DNA of 64,000 bases, taken from Rhodoblastus acidophilus (lineage in GTDB: Bacteria > Pseudomonadota > Alphaproteobacteria > Rhizobiales > Beijerinckiaceae). Location of the stretch: NCBI RefSeq assembly GCF_025961575.1, contig NZ_JAOQNX010000010.1:1-64000 (forward strand), in the 5' to 3' direction. Both the position numbers and the translations under genes were made by a program. The notes below the pieces were generated by a model, which made no database searches, was not told where the DNA came from, and worked only from the letters and a program-made list of their open reading frames with translations. Below are positions 45,476 through 56,254 of this stretch, piece by piece (position 1 is the first letter of the stretch; each line of letters begins with the position of its first letter).

Positions 45476-46258
45476 GTGGAAGCAATTGGGGAAAAGAGCG
45501 CCCTTGGATCTTTGTCGCGTCCGGAGGCGAGGGCTGAAGCGCATCGGTGCGGCTGCAAGCCGCCGAACGGACTGGCGGCGCCGGACTGCCTGGAATGCGC
45601 GATCAAGGAGCTCAGCGTCTGCGGCGCGCTGGACCCCGATGAATTCGAGGCGCTGGAGCGAATCGGCCGCAGCCTGTGCGCCCCGGCCAAAACCACCTTG
45701 TTCGAGCAGGGGCGCGAGGCGAGCTTCGTCTACAACCTCACCTCCGGCGCGCTGCGGCTGGCGAAGCTGCTTCCGGACGGGCGTCGCCAGGTGGTGGGCT
45801 TCGCCTTGCCCGGCGATTTTCTCGGGCTGGCGCTGGCGCCGACCCACATGTTCACCGCCGACGCCGTGAGCCCGGTCAAATTCTGCCAGTTTCCGCGCGC
45901 CTCGTTCTCGCATTTGCTGATGTCCAAGCCTCATCTGCTGCGGCGGCTGATGGAGATCGCCAGCCAGGAATTGACGTTGGCGCAGGAGCAGATGGTGGTG
46001 CTCGGTCAACGTTCGGCCGAGGAAAAAGTCGCCGCCTTCCTGATCGGGATGCGCGAACGCTATGCGCGGCTCAACGGTCAATGCGTCTATGTCCCGCTGC
46101 CGATGACCCGCCTGGATATCGCCGATTATCTCGGCCTCACGGTCGAGACGGTCAGTCGCACCATCGCCCGGTTGGCGCGGGAAAAAGTCTTCGTCGTCGT
46201 GCCCGAGGGGGTTCGTCTGCTCGATGTGGCTAAGCTGAAGCGCATCGCCGAGGCTTAG
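45476..46258 (+). CDS. FNR/FnrN-type oxygen-responsive transcription regulator
   Basis: The 260-residue Crp-family protein has the oxygen-sensing cysteines C38-x2-C41-x7-C49 (DCLECAIKELSVC) plus C137 (KFCQFP). These four ligate an oxygen-labile [4Fe-4S] cluster in FNR/FnrN. The C-terminal helix-turn-helix includes MTRLDIADYLGLTVETVSRT, with the FNR-type E-x-x-S-R recognition helix. A GGGGAG site six bases before the GTG at 45476 defines the start. It has a perfect FNR box upstream and lies beside draT, so it may tie nitrogen fixation to oxygen status. Confidence 0.9.
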   Translation: MEAIGEKSALGSLSRPEARAEAHRCGCKPPNGLAAPDCLECAIKELSVCGALDPDEFEALERIGRSLCAPAKTTLFEQGREASFVYNLTSGALRLAKLLPDGRRQVVGFALPGDFLGLALAPTHMFTADAVSPVKFCQFPRASFSHLLMSKPHLLRRLMEIASQELTLAQEQMVVLGQRSAEEKVAAFLIGMRERYARLNGQCVYVPLPMTRLDIADYLGLTVETVSRTIARLAREKVFVVVPEGVRLLDVAKLKRIAEA

Positions 46259-46288
46259 CAGGCTGCTGAAAAAGTCTCGTTCCGATCG

Positions 46289-46332
46289 CCATGGTTCGAG
46301 ACGGCTGCTTCGCAGCCTCCTCACCATGAGGG
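46289..46332. repeat. RPE-like palindromic repeat, copy 2
   Basis: CCATGGTTCGAGACGGCTGC followed by its paired CGCAGCC and CTCCTCACCATGAGGG matches the unit at 36535-36582, with a different inner stem. It lies 30 bases past the FNR-type gene stop. Confidence 0.75.
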
Positions 46333-46359
46333 ATTTCTCGATATAGAATAATTCATTAG

Positions 46360-46401
46360 CCCTCACCCTGAGGAGCCCGCCTTGGCGGGCGTCTCGAAGG
46401 G
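46360..46401. repeat. RPE-like palindromic repeat, copy 3, inverted
   Basis: CCCTCACCCTGAGGAGCCCG to GCGGGCGTCTCGAAGGG is the same family in the opposite orientation, only 27 bases from copy 2. The pair can form a large double hairpin in RNA and probably acts as the end of the FNR-type gene transcript. The rest of the 46259-46574 gap contains nothing recognisable. Confidence 0.75.
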
Positions 46402-46574
46402 CGGGGGCGGCCCACTTATTTCTTCACCAAGTGATCCGCGTCGACGGCCGATCCACTCGGCCGCCGAATTTTTTCGGGCTGCGGAACTGCCCGCGCAAAT
46501 CGGCAGTTCAATTTTCGCGCCCTGGTCGTGTGCTGCGACCTGAACCGGACGCCTCCCACGAAAGCGAGACCGAC

Positions 46575-47024
46575 ATGACCCAGGTTGATCCGCCGCGGCG
46601 GCCGCGCGCGCTGCTGCACCCCGGACTTGTCTCGGCCAGCGCGACCTTGCTGATCGCCGGATTCGTCACCGACGTGTTCTATTGGCGCACGCTGCTGTTC
46701 CAGTGGAACAACATGTCGCAATGGTTGCTGGCGGCCGGCCTCATTCTGGCGTTGCTCGCCGCGCTCGCCTTCGCCCTCGATCTGGCGCTCGACCGGGTCG
46801 GCCGCGTCTCCTGGCCCCGCTTCGCCGGGCTGGCGCTCGCGGCGTTGCTCGGCCTGCTCAACGCCTTCGTCCACAGCCGCGACGCCTATACCGCCGTCGT
46901 CCCCGAGGGGATCGCGCTGTCCGCTTTGGTGACGCTGCTGCTCGTCGCCGTCGGCCTGACCGGGGGCTGGTCGCTGGCGTCGCGGGGCGCGGCCTCGCGG
47001 CAAACTCTGGAGCGGCGCCCATGA
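46575..47024 (+). CDS. DUF2231-type membrane protein
   Basis: The 149-residue protein has four hydrophobic segments (about 20-38, 48-68, 80-95 and 112-135) with HPGLVSASATLLIAGFVTDVFYW typical of DUF2231 proteins. These often accompany PQQ-type sugar or sorbosone dehydrogenases. The ATG at 46575 begins the family-like part, and upstream codons are not similar. Its stop overlaps the ATG of the next gene (ATGA), so the two are translationally coupled. Confidence 0.75.
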   Translation: MTQVDPPRRPRALLHPGLVSASATLLIAGFVTDVFYWRTLLFQWNNMSQWLLAAGLILALLAALAFALDLALDRVGRVSWPRFAGLALAALLGLLNAFVHSRDAYTAVVPEGIALSALVTLLLVAVGLTGGWSLASRGAASRQTLERRP

Positions 47025-48349
47025 TCCGCTCCCTGTTCGGTCTCGCCGCGCTCCTCGCCCTGGCCTCCTGCAACGAGCAGGCGGGCGACCCTCGCGACCA
47101 ATATGGCGAAAACCCCAAACTGCCGGAGCCGCATCAATATCTGCTGCCGCCGATGAAGGTGATGCCGGCGCGCGGCTGGGCTTCGGGCGAGAAGCCGGTG
47201 GTGCCCGAGGGCCTGCGCGTCGAGGCCTATGCGACCGGATTCAAACATCCGCGCATCGTCTATCCGCTGCCTAACGGCGACGTGCTGGTGGTGGAATCGA
47301 ACGGGCCGCATGCGCCGGTCTATCGGGTCAAGGATTATATCGAAGGCAAGATCAAGGGGCTCGCCGGGACCGGGGCGCCGGCCGGCCAGCGCATCATTCT
47401 TTTGCGGGCCGCAAAGGGCGACGGGAGGCCGGGCGAGCGCAGCGTGCTGATCGACCACCTCAATTCACCCTATGGCGTCGTTCTTGTCGGCTCCAATCTC
47501 TTTGTCGCCGACACCGACGCGCTGCTGCGCTTTCCCTATGACCCCGCCCAAAAAACCATTGACGCGCCCGGGGAGAAAGTGACCGATCTGCCGGCGCAGA
47601 CGCCCAATCATCACTGGACCAAGGCTCTGGCCGCGAGCGCGGATGGCGCAAAACTCTATGTCGGCGTCGGCTCGAACAGCAACATCACCGAGAACGGCAT
47701 TGGGGCGGAGGAGGGCCGCGCCGCCATCTGGGAAGTGGACCGCGCCACCGGCCTGAAGCGGATTTACGCGAGCGGCCTGCGCAATCCGACCAATCTGGCC
47801 TTCGAGCCGACGACCAAACGGCTGTGGGCGATCGCCAATGAACGCGACGAGATCGGCCCCGATCTCGTCCCCGATTATCTCACCGCCGTGCAGGAAAACG
47901 CGTTTTACGGCTGGCCCTACAGCTATTGGGGGCAACACGTCGATGTGCGCGTTCAGCCGCAACGTCCCGACCTCGTGGCGCGGGCGATCCGCCCGGACTA
48001 TGGGCTGGGATCGCATGTCGCGCCGCTCGGGCTGGCGTTTTCCGGGACCAACAGCCTGCCGGCCCAATATCAGAACGGCGTGTTCATCGGCGAGCACGGC
48101 AGTTGGGACCGCGATCCGCCCGTCGGCTACAAGGTCGTGTTCATCCCGTTCCAGAACGGGCGGCCGAGCGGCTTGCCGCAGGATGTGGTGACCGGCTTTG
48201 TTTCCGAGGATTCCAAGACGCGGGGGCGGCCGGTGGGCGTCGCTCTGGACAAAAGCGGCGCGCTGCTGGTGGCCGACGATGTCGGCAATGTGGTCTGGCG
48301 CGTCACCGCCGTCACCGCCAGCGCCGCCGTCATGCCGCCGGCGCGGTGA
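47021..48349 (+). CDS. PQQ-dependent sugar (sorbosone/glucose-like) dehydrogenase lipoprotein
   Basis: The 442-residue protein has a lipoprotein signal (LLALASC, Cys17). Its six-bladed propeller is of the soluble glucose dehydrogenase/L-sorbosone dehydrogenase type: GFKHPRIVYPLPNGDVLVVE, HLNSPYGVVLVGSNLFVADT, ASGLRNPTNLAFEP, VGVALDKSGALLVADDVGNV. It would oxidise a sugar or similar compound with PQQ at the periplasmic face, but the substrate is unknown. It is coupled to the DUF2231 gene upstream. Confidence 0.85.
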   Translation: MIRSLFGLAALLALASCNEQAGDPRDQYGENPKLPEPHQYLLPPMKVMPARGWASGEKPVVPEGLRVEAYATGFKHPRIVYPLPNGDVLVVESNGPHAPVYRVKDYIEGKIKGLAGTGAPAGQRIILLRAAKGDGRPGERSVLIDHLNSPYGVVLVGSNLFVADTDALLRFPYDPAQKTIDAPGEKVTDLPAQTPNHHWTKALAASADGAKLYVGVGSNSNITENGIGAEEGRAAIWEVDRATGLKRIYASGLRNPTNLAFEPTTKRLWAIANERDEIGPDLVPDYLTAVQENAFYGWPYSYWGQHVDVRVQPQRPDLVARAIRPDYGLGSHVAPLGLAFSGTNSLPAQYQNGVFIGEHGSWDRDPPVGYKVVFIPFQNGRPSGLPQDVVTGFVSEDSKTRGRPVGVALDKSGALLVADDVGNVVWRVTAVTASAAVMPPAR

Positions 48350-48509
48350 AGGTTGGCGGAAGGTAAAGTCGAGGGGAGGGCTGTGATTGTCTTTGTGGGG
48401 TTAACGGCGTCTTAGCCGGAAGGGTCGAAAAGAATTGGGTGGCTTAACGCGACGGGAAATCCTCGTCTGCATGAATTGATACACACCCTTCACTCTGGCG
48501 GCCTTGGCA

Positions 48510-51125
48510 ATGACGACGATTACGCCAAATCAATTTTCGCAGATGACGATTTCGCAGTTGAACGCGCTTTCGGCTTCGACCTTCGCCGCGATGAGCACGG
48601 CCGCCGCTCAGGCGCTTTCGGCCGATCAGCTGAACGGCCTGTCGACCCGGAATTTCCAGGCCATGAGCCTCGTCGGCCTGACCGCCGCGCAGCTTTCGGC
48701 TTTGACGACCTCCACGGTCGCCGAGGCGACCGCGGGGCAGATCGGCAAGTTGAGCGCCGCGCAATTGGGCGAGCTCTCGGACGAGGCGCTGGGCTCGCTC
48801 TCCAGCGCGCAGGATCAGGCGATCACCGCCAAGCAGATCGCGGGCCTGTCGGGTTCGACGCTGGCGGCGCTGGACCTGTCGAAACTCTCGGCGCAGGCGA
48901 CCAAGGCCCTGACGGCCGCACAGCTCAACGGCATGTCGGCGGAAACCTTGGCCGAGCTGCGGCCGGCCAATCTCTCGGCCGCGCAGATCAACGGGCTGTC
49001 CGCGGCGACGCTCGGCAATTTGAATGTGTCGACGCTGACGGCGGCGCAGGTCACGGGCCTGACCGCGCGGACCATTTCCGCTTTGTCCGCCGACCAGTTG
49101 AACGGCTTGTCCGCCACGGCCTTTGCGGCGGTGAATGTCGCGGGCCTGTCGACCTCGCAATTGTCGTCGCTCTCGACCGCCACGGTTTCGCATGCGACGG
49201 CGGCGCAGATCGGCCGGCTGACTGCGGCGCAACTCGGCGCGCTGTCGACCGATGCGCTGGCGGCGCTTTCGTCCATCCAGGATCGGGCGATCACGGCGAC
49301 GCAGATCGCCGGGCTTTCGGGCGACGACATCGAAGCTTTGAACCTCGCCTCGATCTCGGCGGCGGCGACCAAGGCTTTGACATCGACCCAGATCGCCGGC
49401 CTGTCCGCCTCTGGCATGGCCGAACTCCAGCAGGCCAATCTGACGGCGACGCAGATCAATGGGATGTCGACGTCGCAGCGCGCCGCCCTGAATGCGTCGG
49501 CGCTGTCGGCGGCGCAGGTTTCCGGCCTGAATGCGGCGGGCGTCTCCGGCCTGTCCGCTTCGCAGCTCGGCTCCATCCTGTCGCGGCTTTCCGCCAAGCA
49601 GGTGGCCTTCGTCTCCGCGGACCAGTTGAACGGCCTGTCGACCGGCCAGATCGCCTCGCTGTCGGTGACGCAGGTCAAGGGCTTGTCCACGGCGCAATTG
49701 TCCGGCCTGGCTGCGGCGCAGGTCAGCGCCTTGACCTCCTCCCAGGTCGCGGCGCTGACGACCGCCAATTTCGACGCCCTCGACATTTCCGCTTTGTCGT
49801 CTTCGGCCATGGCCGGACTGACCAAGACCGACGTGGCCTCGCTGTCGATCGACAATTTTTCCAATTATGTGGCGCCCAATCTGTCCAAACTCTCCGTCGC
49901 CGCCCTGTCCGGGGTGAGCGCGGCGCAGAAGGCGACCATCACTTCGGCGCAGCGCGCCAATCTGTCGGCGGCGCAGCTCTCGGCTTTGGGCCTGAGCGGG
50001 GCCGCGCAATATGACACCGACTACAGGTCCGTGATGTCGGCGCTGTCGGCGGCGGGCGGGTCGTCCAATCTCTCCTTTGAGGCGGCCGACGCCGTGCTGA
50101 CCGCCTCGGCGAGTGGCGGCATGTCGGCGGGGAAATTCGCCGCTTTGCAAGCGATCGCGCATGCGCTGAACACGGCGTCGGGGCCCTCCGCTTCCGCCAT
50201 GGTCACCCAGCTTTTCGACAATGTCGTGCTCGGCAACAAAGCGAACGCCAAATGGACCGGCGGGGCCTCGACCGCGACGACCCTCGGCAATCTCTCGGCG
50301 ACCTCGTCCGCGACCCAGGTGAGTGAGCTGATCGGCAAATGGTTTCGCGGAACCGATAACCCGCTGTTGATCAGCGGCAATCATTACGCGGCCAACACCG
50401 GGCCGCTGTGGAGCGGGACGCCGACCAACACCCAGGTCAATCAGGGACTTGTCGGCGATTGCTACTTGCTGGCGGCGCTGGGCGAAATGGCGCAGCAGGA
50501 TTCCGCCGGCCTGCAGAACATGATCACCGCCAATTCCAACGGCTCCTATACCGTCGATTTCAAGCAGAGCGGCGCGGATGTGTTCGTCACCGTGGACAAT
50601 GCCCTGCAAGTGCTTCCGGCCTATCAGCGGAAGGCCGACGGATCGACCCTCTATGCCGCCGACGGCGGCGGCTCCTCCTCGATCTGGGCGGCGATCGTCG
50701 AAAAGGCCTATGTCGAATTGCAGGAGCAGAGCGGCGCCACCAACGCCTATGCCACCATCAATGGCGGTTTTGACGGGGGGCTGAAGGCCATCACCGGGCA
50801 ATCCGACACTTACATCAGCGTGGCCGCAACCACCAATGCGGCGCAGGCGCAAGCCATTCTGACGACGATCGGCGCCGCTTTGGCGGCCGGCCAGAGCGTC
50901 ATCATGTCCGACACCAGGGCTGATGCGGCGCGGAACATGGTCGGCTCTCACATGTATGCCGTCGAATCCGTCGACGTTTCGGCGGGGACGGTGACGCTCG
51001 ACAACCCCTGGAACGCCAATGGCGCCAATTCCAACATGCTGATGGAGTTCACGACGCGGCTGACCGATCTCGCCGCGGATTCCGTGGGCTTCATTTACAC
51101 CACGGGAACGCCGCGCGTCGCCTGA
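48510..51125 (+). CDS. Calpain-family cysteine protease on a long Leu/Ser/Ala/Gln repeat scaffold
   Basis: The 871-residue protein has two parts. Residues 1 to about 500 consist of short repeats of about ten residues of the type LSAAQLxGLS or LTAxQIxxL, arranged in a longer duplicated unit of about 156 residues. The C-terminal part (about 620-865) is a calpain-like C2 domain with QGLVGDCYLLAALGEMA (Cys651), GSHMYAVESVD (His814) and LDNPWN (Asn832), the complete triad. No signal peptide is seen. The repeat part probably forms a solenoid and could mediate secretion, surface binding or autoinhibition. Bacterial calpains are poorly studied, and the target is unknown. A TTG two codons before the ATG is an alternative start. 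Confidence 0.8.
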   Translation: MTTITPNQFSQMTISQLNALSASTFAAMSTAAAQALSADQLNGLSTRNFQAMSLVGLTAAQLSALTTSTVAEATAGQIGKLSAAQLGELSDEALGSLSSAQDQAITAKQIAGLSGSTLAALDLSKLSAQATKALTAAQLNGMSAETLAELRPANLSAAQINGLSAATLGNLNVSTLTAAQVTGLTARTISALSADQLNGLSATAFAAVNVAGLSTSQLSSLSTATVSHATAAQIGRLTAAQLGALSTDALAALSSIQDRAITATQIAGLSGDDIEALNLASISAAATKALTSTQIAGLSASGMAELQQANLTATQINGMSTSQRAALNASALSAAQVSGLNAAGVSGLSASQLGSILSRLSAKQVAFVSADQLNGLSTGQIASLSVTQVKGLSTAQLSGLAAAQVSALTSSQVAALTTANFDALDISALSSSAMAGLTKTDVASLSIDNFSNYVAPNLSKLSVAALSGVSAAQKATITSAQRANLSAAQLSALGLSGAAQYDTDYRSVMSALSAAGGSSNLSFEAADAVLTASASGGMSAGKFAALQAIAHALNTASGPSASAMVTQLFDNVVLGNKANAKWTGGASTATTLGNLSATSSATQVSELIGKWFRGTDNPLLISGNHYAANTGPLWSGTPTNTQVNQGLVGDCYLLAALGEMAQQDSAGLQNMITANSNGSYTVDFKQSGADVFVTVDNALQVLPAYQRKADGSTLYAADGGGSSSIWAAIVEKAYVELQEQSGATNAYATINGGFDGGLKAITGQSDTYISVAATTNAAQAQAILTTIGAALAAGQSVIMSDTRADAARNMVGSHMYAVESVDVSAGTVTLDNPWNANGANSNMLMEFTTRLTDLAADSVGFIYTTGTPRVA

Positions 51126-51182
51126 CGGGTTTTACGGCCCCGGGTCCGCATTGACAGCGCTGGCGTCTGCGCCTACCAAAAT

Positions 51183-51340
51183 CGGGACGGTCCTTGCGCG
51201 AGCGGGGCTAAGAGGGAATACGGCCAATCCGTAGCTGCCCCCGCAACTGTGATCGGGAAGTCCGCGTCATCCGCCACTGGAGTCCTCCGGGAAGGCGATG
51301 CGGGCGCCAGACCCGAGAGCCAGGAGACCTGCCGTCCCGA
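51183..51340 (+). ncRNA. Cobalamin riboswitch upstream of the DUF1636-cobW-cobN operon
   Basis: The core is clear: GGGAATACGG, GTAGCTGCCCCCGCAACTGT (B12 box-type segment), CCACTGG, then GAGAGCCAGGAGACCTGCC. The closing P1 stem pairs CGGGACGG (51183-51190) with CCGTCCCG (51332-51339). It should repress the downstream cobalt-chelation genes when adenosylcobalamin is plentiful. Confidence 0.93.
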
Positions 51341-51420
51341 AAAATTGACCTGAACGGGCGGGGCGTCTCGTTTGGGCGCGCTGTTCCGCGCGATCCTCTC
51401 GCCCCACATGCGTCGAGGCG

Positions 51421-51829
51421 TTGGTGGCGGAGCAGAACGAAAAGTCCACAATCGTAGAAAATTCCACGGTCATTCATGTCTGCGCGACCTGCCGCGCGCA
51501 GGGCGAGCCGCTGGAGCCGCGCGAGGCCCGCTCCGGCGCGCGCCTGTTCGCCGCCCTGGACGCCCAGCGGGGCGAGGGCGATCCCGCCGTGATCGCTGTG
51601 GAATGTTTCAGCGCCTGCCGCCGCTCCTGCGCGCTGAGCTTTTCGGCGCCCGGCGCCTGGACCTATCTGTGCGGCGACCTTTCCGCCGAGACCGATCCGC
51701 AACTGATCCTGGACGCCGCCAGGCTTTACGGCGCTTCGCCGCAGGGGGTGATTCCCTGGGAGATGCGCCCGGATTTCTTGAAGTCGGGGGTGATCGGCCG
51801 CCTCCCGCCCGCCACTGGGAGACCTGAGC

Positions 51830-51837
<8 letters not shown>
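51421..51837 (+). CDS. DUF1636 metal-binding, thioredoxin-like ferredoxin-fold protein
   Basis: The 138-residue protein has STVIHVCATCRAQGEP, then VIAVECFSACRRSCALSFSA. This four-cysteine layout resembles [2Fe-2S] thioredoxin-like ferredoxins of DUF1636, which is often found in cobalt or cobalamin clusters. It is the first gene after the riboswitch and overlaps cobW by 8 bases. The start is a TTG at 51421 or the GTG just after it. Its biochemical role is unknown, perhaps metal or redox supply for cobaltochelatase. Confidence 0.85.
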
Positions 51838-52855
<1,018 letters not shown>

Positions 52856-52858
52856 CCC

Positions 52859-55800
52859 ATGCACATTCTGCGCGCGGAACTTCGGTCGTTGGATGAGACG
52901 GCGCAGGCCGTCGATCTCGACCAGTCGCGCGCGGATATTGTCGCTTTGTCCTTCACCGACAGCGACCTCAATGTGCTGGCGAAAGCCTGGGACGCTCTGG
53001 GCGCCGAGCCTGGGATGGCGGGTCTGTCGCTGCGGCTTGCGAGCCTCGCCGACCTGCGCCATCCCTATTCGGTCGATCTCTACGCGGAAAAAGTGCTGGC
53101 GCACGCGCGCGTCGTCATCGTGCGGCTGCTCGGCGGGCTGGATTATTGGCGCTATGGCGTCGAGGAATGTTGTCGCATCGCTCGGGCCAATGGCGCGCGT
53201 CTGGTGGTCGTGCCCGGCGATCCCCGCGAGGACCTTCGGCTCGACGAAGTTTCGACCGTGGGGCAGGGGGAGTTGCGCCGGGTCTGGCGCTGGTTCCAGG
53301 CCGGCGGCGTCGACAACGCCACGCAGATCCTGCGCTATGCGCTGAGCGAACTCGGCCATCCCCAGACCTTGTTGGAGCCGCGCGAGGAAGCGCGCCTTGG
53401 CGTGTTTCCCCGCGCCTGCCGGCTCGCGCCCGCCGAGGCGCCGTCGGCGAAAATTCTATTTTATCGCTCGGCCTGGCTCGCCGGCGACACCGAGCCCTAT
53501 GAGGCCTTGGCGGATACGCTGGGAAAACAAGGGTTTCGCGTCGAGGCTTTGTTCGCCACCAGCCTCAAGGACCCCGAGGTGGTCGAGGATTTGCGCCGCC
53601 TGTTGCGCGCCGACCCGCCGGACGTGATCCTCAACGCCACCGCTTTTTCCGCCCGCCTCGACGATGGCGGCAGCGTGTTCGACGCCTGCGACGCGCCGGT
53701 GCTGCAGGTCGCGGTCAGTCTCGCCAATGAGGCGCAATGGCGGGACTCCTCGCGCGGGCTCGCGCCCTCCGATTTGGCGATGAATGTCGCCTTGCCCGAA
53801 GTGGACGGGCGGCTGTTCGCCGCCGCCATCTCGTTCAAGGCGGCGGAGCCGCCAATCCGCAGCCTGGAATATGCGCCGCTGCTCAGCCGGCCCAACGCCG
53901 AAAACATTTTGTTTGCCGCGCAGCTTGCCGCCGCCTGGGCGCGGCTGCGGCGCACGCCGGCGCGGGCGAAAAAGCTGGCCTTCGTGCTGTCGGATTATCC
54001 CGGCAAGGGCGGGCGCGCCGGCTATGCCGTAGGGCTCGACACGTTTGCGTCGGTGGAGAAGATTGCCGAACGCCTTGCCGACGAAGGGTTTGTGATTGGC
54101 GAGATTTTGCCCGGCGCCGAAATCGCCAAAAAGCTGACCGGTCCCGCTACCGAATTTTTCGACCTCGCCTCCTATCGCGCGCTGCTGGCCGAGGCGCCCC
54201 ATGAGTTCATCGCCGCGATCAATGCGCGCTGGGGCGCGCCGGAGGACGATCCGGCCTGCGAAAATGGGCGCTTCGGTTTCGCCGCTTTGCGGCTTGGCGA
54301 CAGCGTCGTGGCGCTGCAGCCGGACCGGGGCGTGCGCGACGCGCGCAAGGACGAATATCACGATGTCGCTTTGCCGCCGCGCCACGCCTATGTCGCCTTC
54401 TACATGTGGTTGCGCGAAAAAATCGGGGTGAGCGCGCTGGTGCATGTCGGCGCCCATGGCACGCTGGAATGGCTGCCGGGCAAGGCGGTGGCGCTGTCGC
54501 AAACTTGCGCGCCGCGCGCCACGCTTGGCGCGCTTCCCGTCATCTATCCGTTCATCGTCAACAATCCCGGCGAGGCCGCGCAGGCCAAGCGCCGGACGTC
54601 TGCGCTGGCGCTCAGCCATCTGACGCCGCCTCTGGTCGCCGCCGGCGCCCATGGCGCCGTGCAGGATGTCGAAGGGTTGATGGACGAATATGCCGAGGCG
54701 CAATCGCTCGACGGCAGGCGGGCGCGCCGGCTCGCCGAACTGATTTTGGAGCGCGCCCGCGACACCGGGCTCGCCGAAGAGGCGGGGCTCAATGAGGGCT
54801 TGAGCGAGGAAGAGGCGCTGACCCGGCTCGACGCCTGGCTCTGCGATCTCAAGGAAATGCGCGTCGGCGACGGCTTGCATGTTTTTGGCGTCGCCGCCGA
54901 GCCCGAAAGTCTCGCCGAACTCGCCGCGCTGTCCGGCGATAGCGCGCAGGCGCTGGAGCTTTTGCAAAAATGTCCTGGGGCCGAGATGGAGGCGCTGGTC
55001 GCCGCGCTCGCCGGTCGGCGGGTGGCGCCGGGACCTGGCGGCGCGCCGGCGCGCGGGCGCATCGACGTGCTGCCCACCGGCCGCAACCTTTACGCCGTCG
55101 ATCCGCGCTCCGTGCCGACGCGCACCGCCTGGGAGCTGGGACAGCGCGCCGCCGACGCCTTTTTGGCGCGCTATGTCCAGGATCACGGCGAATGGCCGGA
55201 AAACGTCGTGTTCGACCTCTGGGGGAGCGCTGCGGTGCGCACCGGCGGCGAGGATTTGGCGCAGGCCATGGCGCTGTTGGGCGCGCGCCCGACCTGGGAT
55301 TTTGCGTCCAATCGCGTCTCCGGCTTTGAGGTGCTGGAGATCGCCACGCTCGGGCGGCCGCGCGTCGATGTCACCTTGCGCATCTCCGGCCTGTTCCGCG
55401 ACATTTTCCCGGAACAGATCGCGCTGTTCGATGCCGCCGTGCAGGCGATTTCCGCGCGCGACGAGGAGGGCGATGACAATCCGCTAGCGCGCGCCGTGCG
55501 CCGCGAGGGATCGCGCGCCCGGGTGTTCGGCGCGGCGCCCGGCGTCTATGGCGCCGGGGTCGCGCGGCGGGCGCTGAGCCTTGAGGAGACCCGCGAAAAT
55601 CTCGGCGCGGCCTATCTGGAGGCGACCGGCTACGCCTATGACGGCGCGCAGGCGCGCCAGACCACGGAATTCGGCGCCCGGGTCGCCGCCTCCGACGCTT
55701 TCGTTCATGTGCAGGACTTGCCCGGTCAGGACGTGCTCGACTCCGACGTCTTCGCCGATCACGAGGGCGGGTTCGCCGCCGCCGCCGAAAGCGTCGGCGC

Positions 55801-56233
55801 GACGCCCAGCCTTTATCATCTCGACGCCACCAATCCGCAAAGCCCCAAGGCGCGCACGCTGGCGGAGGAAATTTCCAAAACGCTGCGCGCCCGCGCCGCC
55901 AATCCGCGCTGGATCGAAGGTCAGATGCGCCATGGCTTTCGCGGCGCGGCGGAAATCGCCGAGAGCGTCGACAATCTGTTCGCCTTCGCCGCGACCACCG
56001 GACTGGTGGCGGACCGGCATTTCGACCTGTTGTTCGACGCCGTCTGCGACGAACCGGCGGTGCGTGATTTTCTCGTCGACGCCAATCCGCAGGCCGCCCG
56101 GTCCATCGCCGAGCGATTCGAAAGCGCGCTGGCGCGCGGTTTTTGGCGCACGCGGCGCAACAGCGTCGGATCATCCCTGAGCGAAATGCAGCATTTGGTC
56201 GCGGCGCGGCTGTCCGAGCCAAATCAGCGTTGA
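52859..56233 (+). CDS. cobN: Cobaltochelatase large subunit CobN
   Basis: The 1,124-residue protein has the CobN/magnesium chelatase H-type fold. Blocks include RLLGGLDYWRYGVEECCRIA, YRSAWLAGDTEPYEALADTL, LVHVGAHGTLEWLPGKAVAL and a C-terminal LIYDS-type region (YALEEISKTLRARAANPRWI). It inserts cobalt into hydrogenobyrinic acid a,c-diamide in the aerobic cobalamin pathway with CobS/CobT, which are encoded elsewhere. Length is a little under the usual 1,200-1,270. It is co-transcribed with cobW. Confidence 0.95.
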   Translation: MHILRAELRSLDETAQAVDLDQSRADIVALSFTDSDLNVLAKAWDALGAEPGMAGLSLRLASLADLRHPYSVDLYAEKVLAHARVVIVRLLGGLDYWRYGVEECCRIARANGARLVVVPGDPREDLRLDEVSTVGQGELRRVWRWFQAGGVDNATQILRYALSELGHPQTLLEPREEARLGVFPRACRLAPAEAPSAKILFYRSAWLAGDTEPYEALADTLGKQGFRVEALFATSLKDPEVVEDLRRLLRADPPDVILNATAFSARLDDGGSVFDACDAPVLQVAVSLANEAQWRDSSRGLAPSDLAMNVALPEVDGRLFAAAISFKAAEPPIRSLEYAPLLSRPNAENILFAAQLAAAWARLRRTPARAKKLAFVLSDYPGKGGRAGYAVGLDTFASVEKIAERLADEGFVIGEILPGAEIAKKLTGPATEFFDLASYRALLAEAPHEFIAAINARWGAPEDDPACENGRFGFAALRLGDSVVALQPDRGVRDARKDEYHDVALPPRHAYVAFYMWLREKIGVSALVHVGAHGTLEWLPGKAVALSQTCAPRATLGALPVIYPFIVNNPGEAAQAKRRTSALALSHLTPPLVAAGAHGAVQDVEGLMDEYAEAQSLDGRRARRLAELILERARDTGLAEEAGLNEGLSEEEALTRLDAWLCDLKEMRVGDGLHVFGVAAEPESLAELAALSGDSAQALELLQKCPGAEMEALVAALAGRRVAPGPGGAPARGRIDVLPTGRNLYAVDPRSVPTRTAWELGQRAADAFLARYVQDHGEWPENVVFDLWGSAAVRTGGEDLAQAMALLGARPTWDFASNRVSGFEVLEIATLGRPRVDVTLRISGLFRDIFPEQIALFDAAVQAISARDEEGDDNPLARAVRREGSRARVFGAAPGVYGAGVARRALSLEETRENLGAAYLEATGYAYDGAQARQTTEFGARVAASDAFVHVQDLPGQDVLDSDVFADHEGGFAAAAESVGATPSLYHLDATNPQSPKARTLAEEISKTLRARAANPRWIEGQMRHGFRGAAEIAESVDNLFAFAATTGLVADRHFDLLFDAVCDEPAVRDFLVDANPQAARSIAERFESALARGFWRTRRNSVGSSLSEMQHLVAARLSEPNQR

Positions 56234-56254
56234 CAAGTTTTTGTCGACCTTTAT

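Noticed and set aside
48444-50951. An 835-codon open frame on the minus strand, opposite the calpain-repeat gene
   Set aside because: Its Arg/Gly/Gln-rich low-complexity product mirrors the GC-rich repeat on the plus strand, and the plus strand encodes a clear calpain domain.
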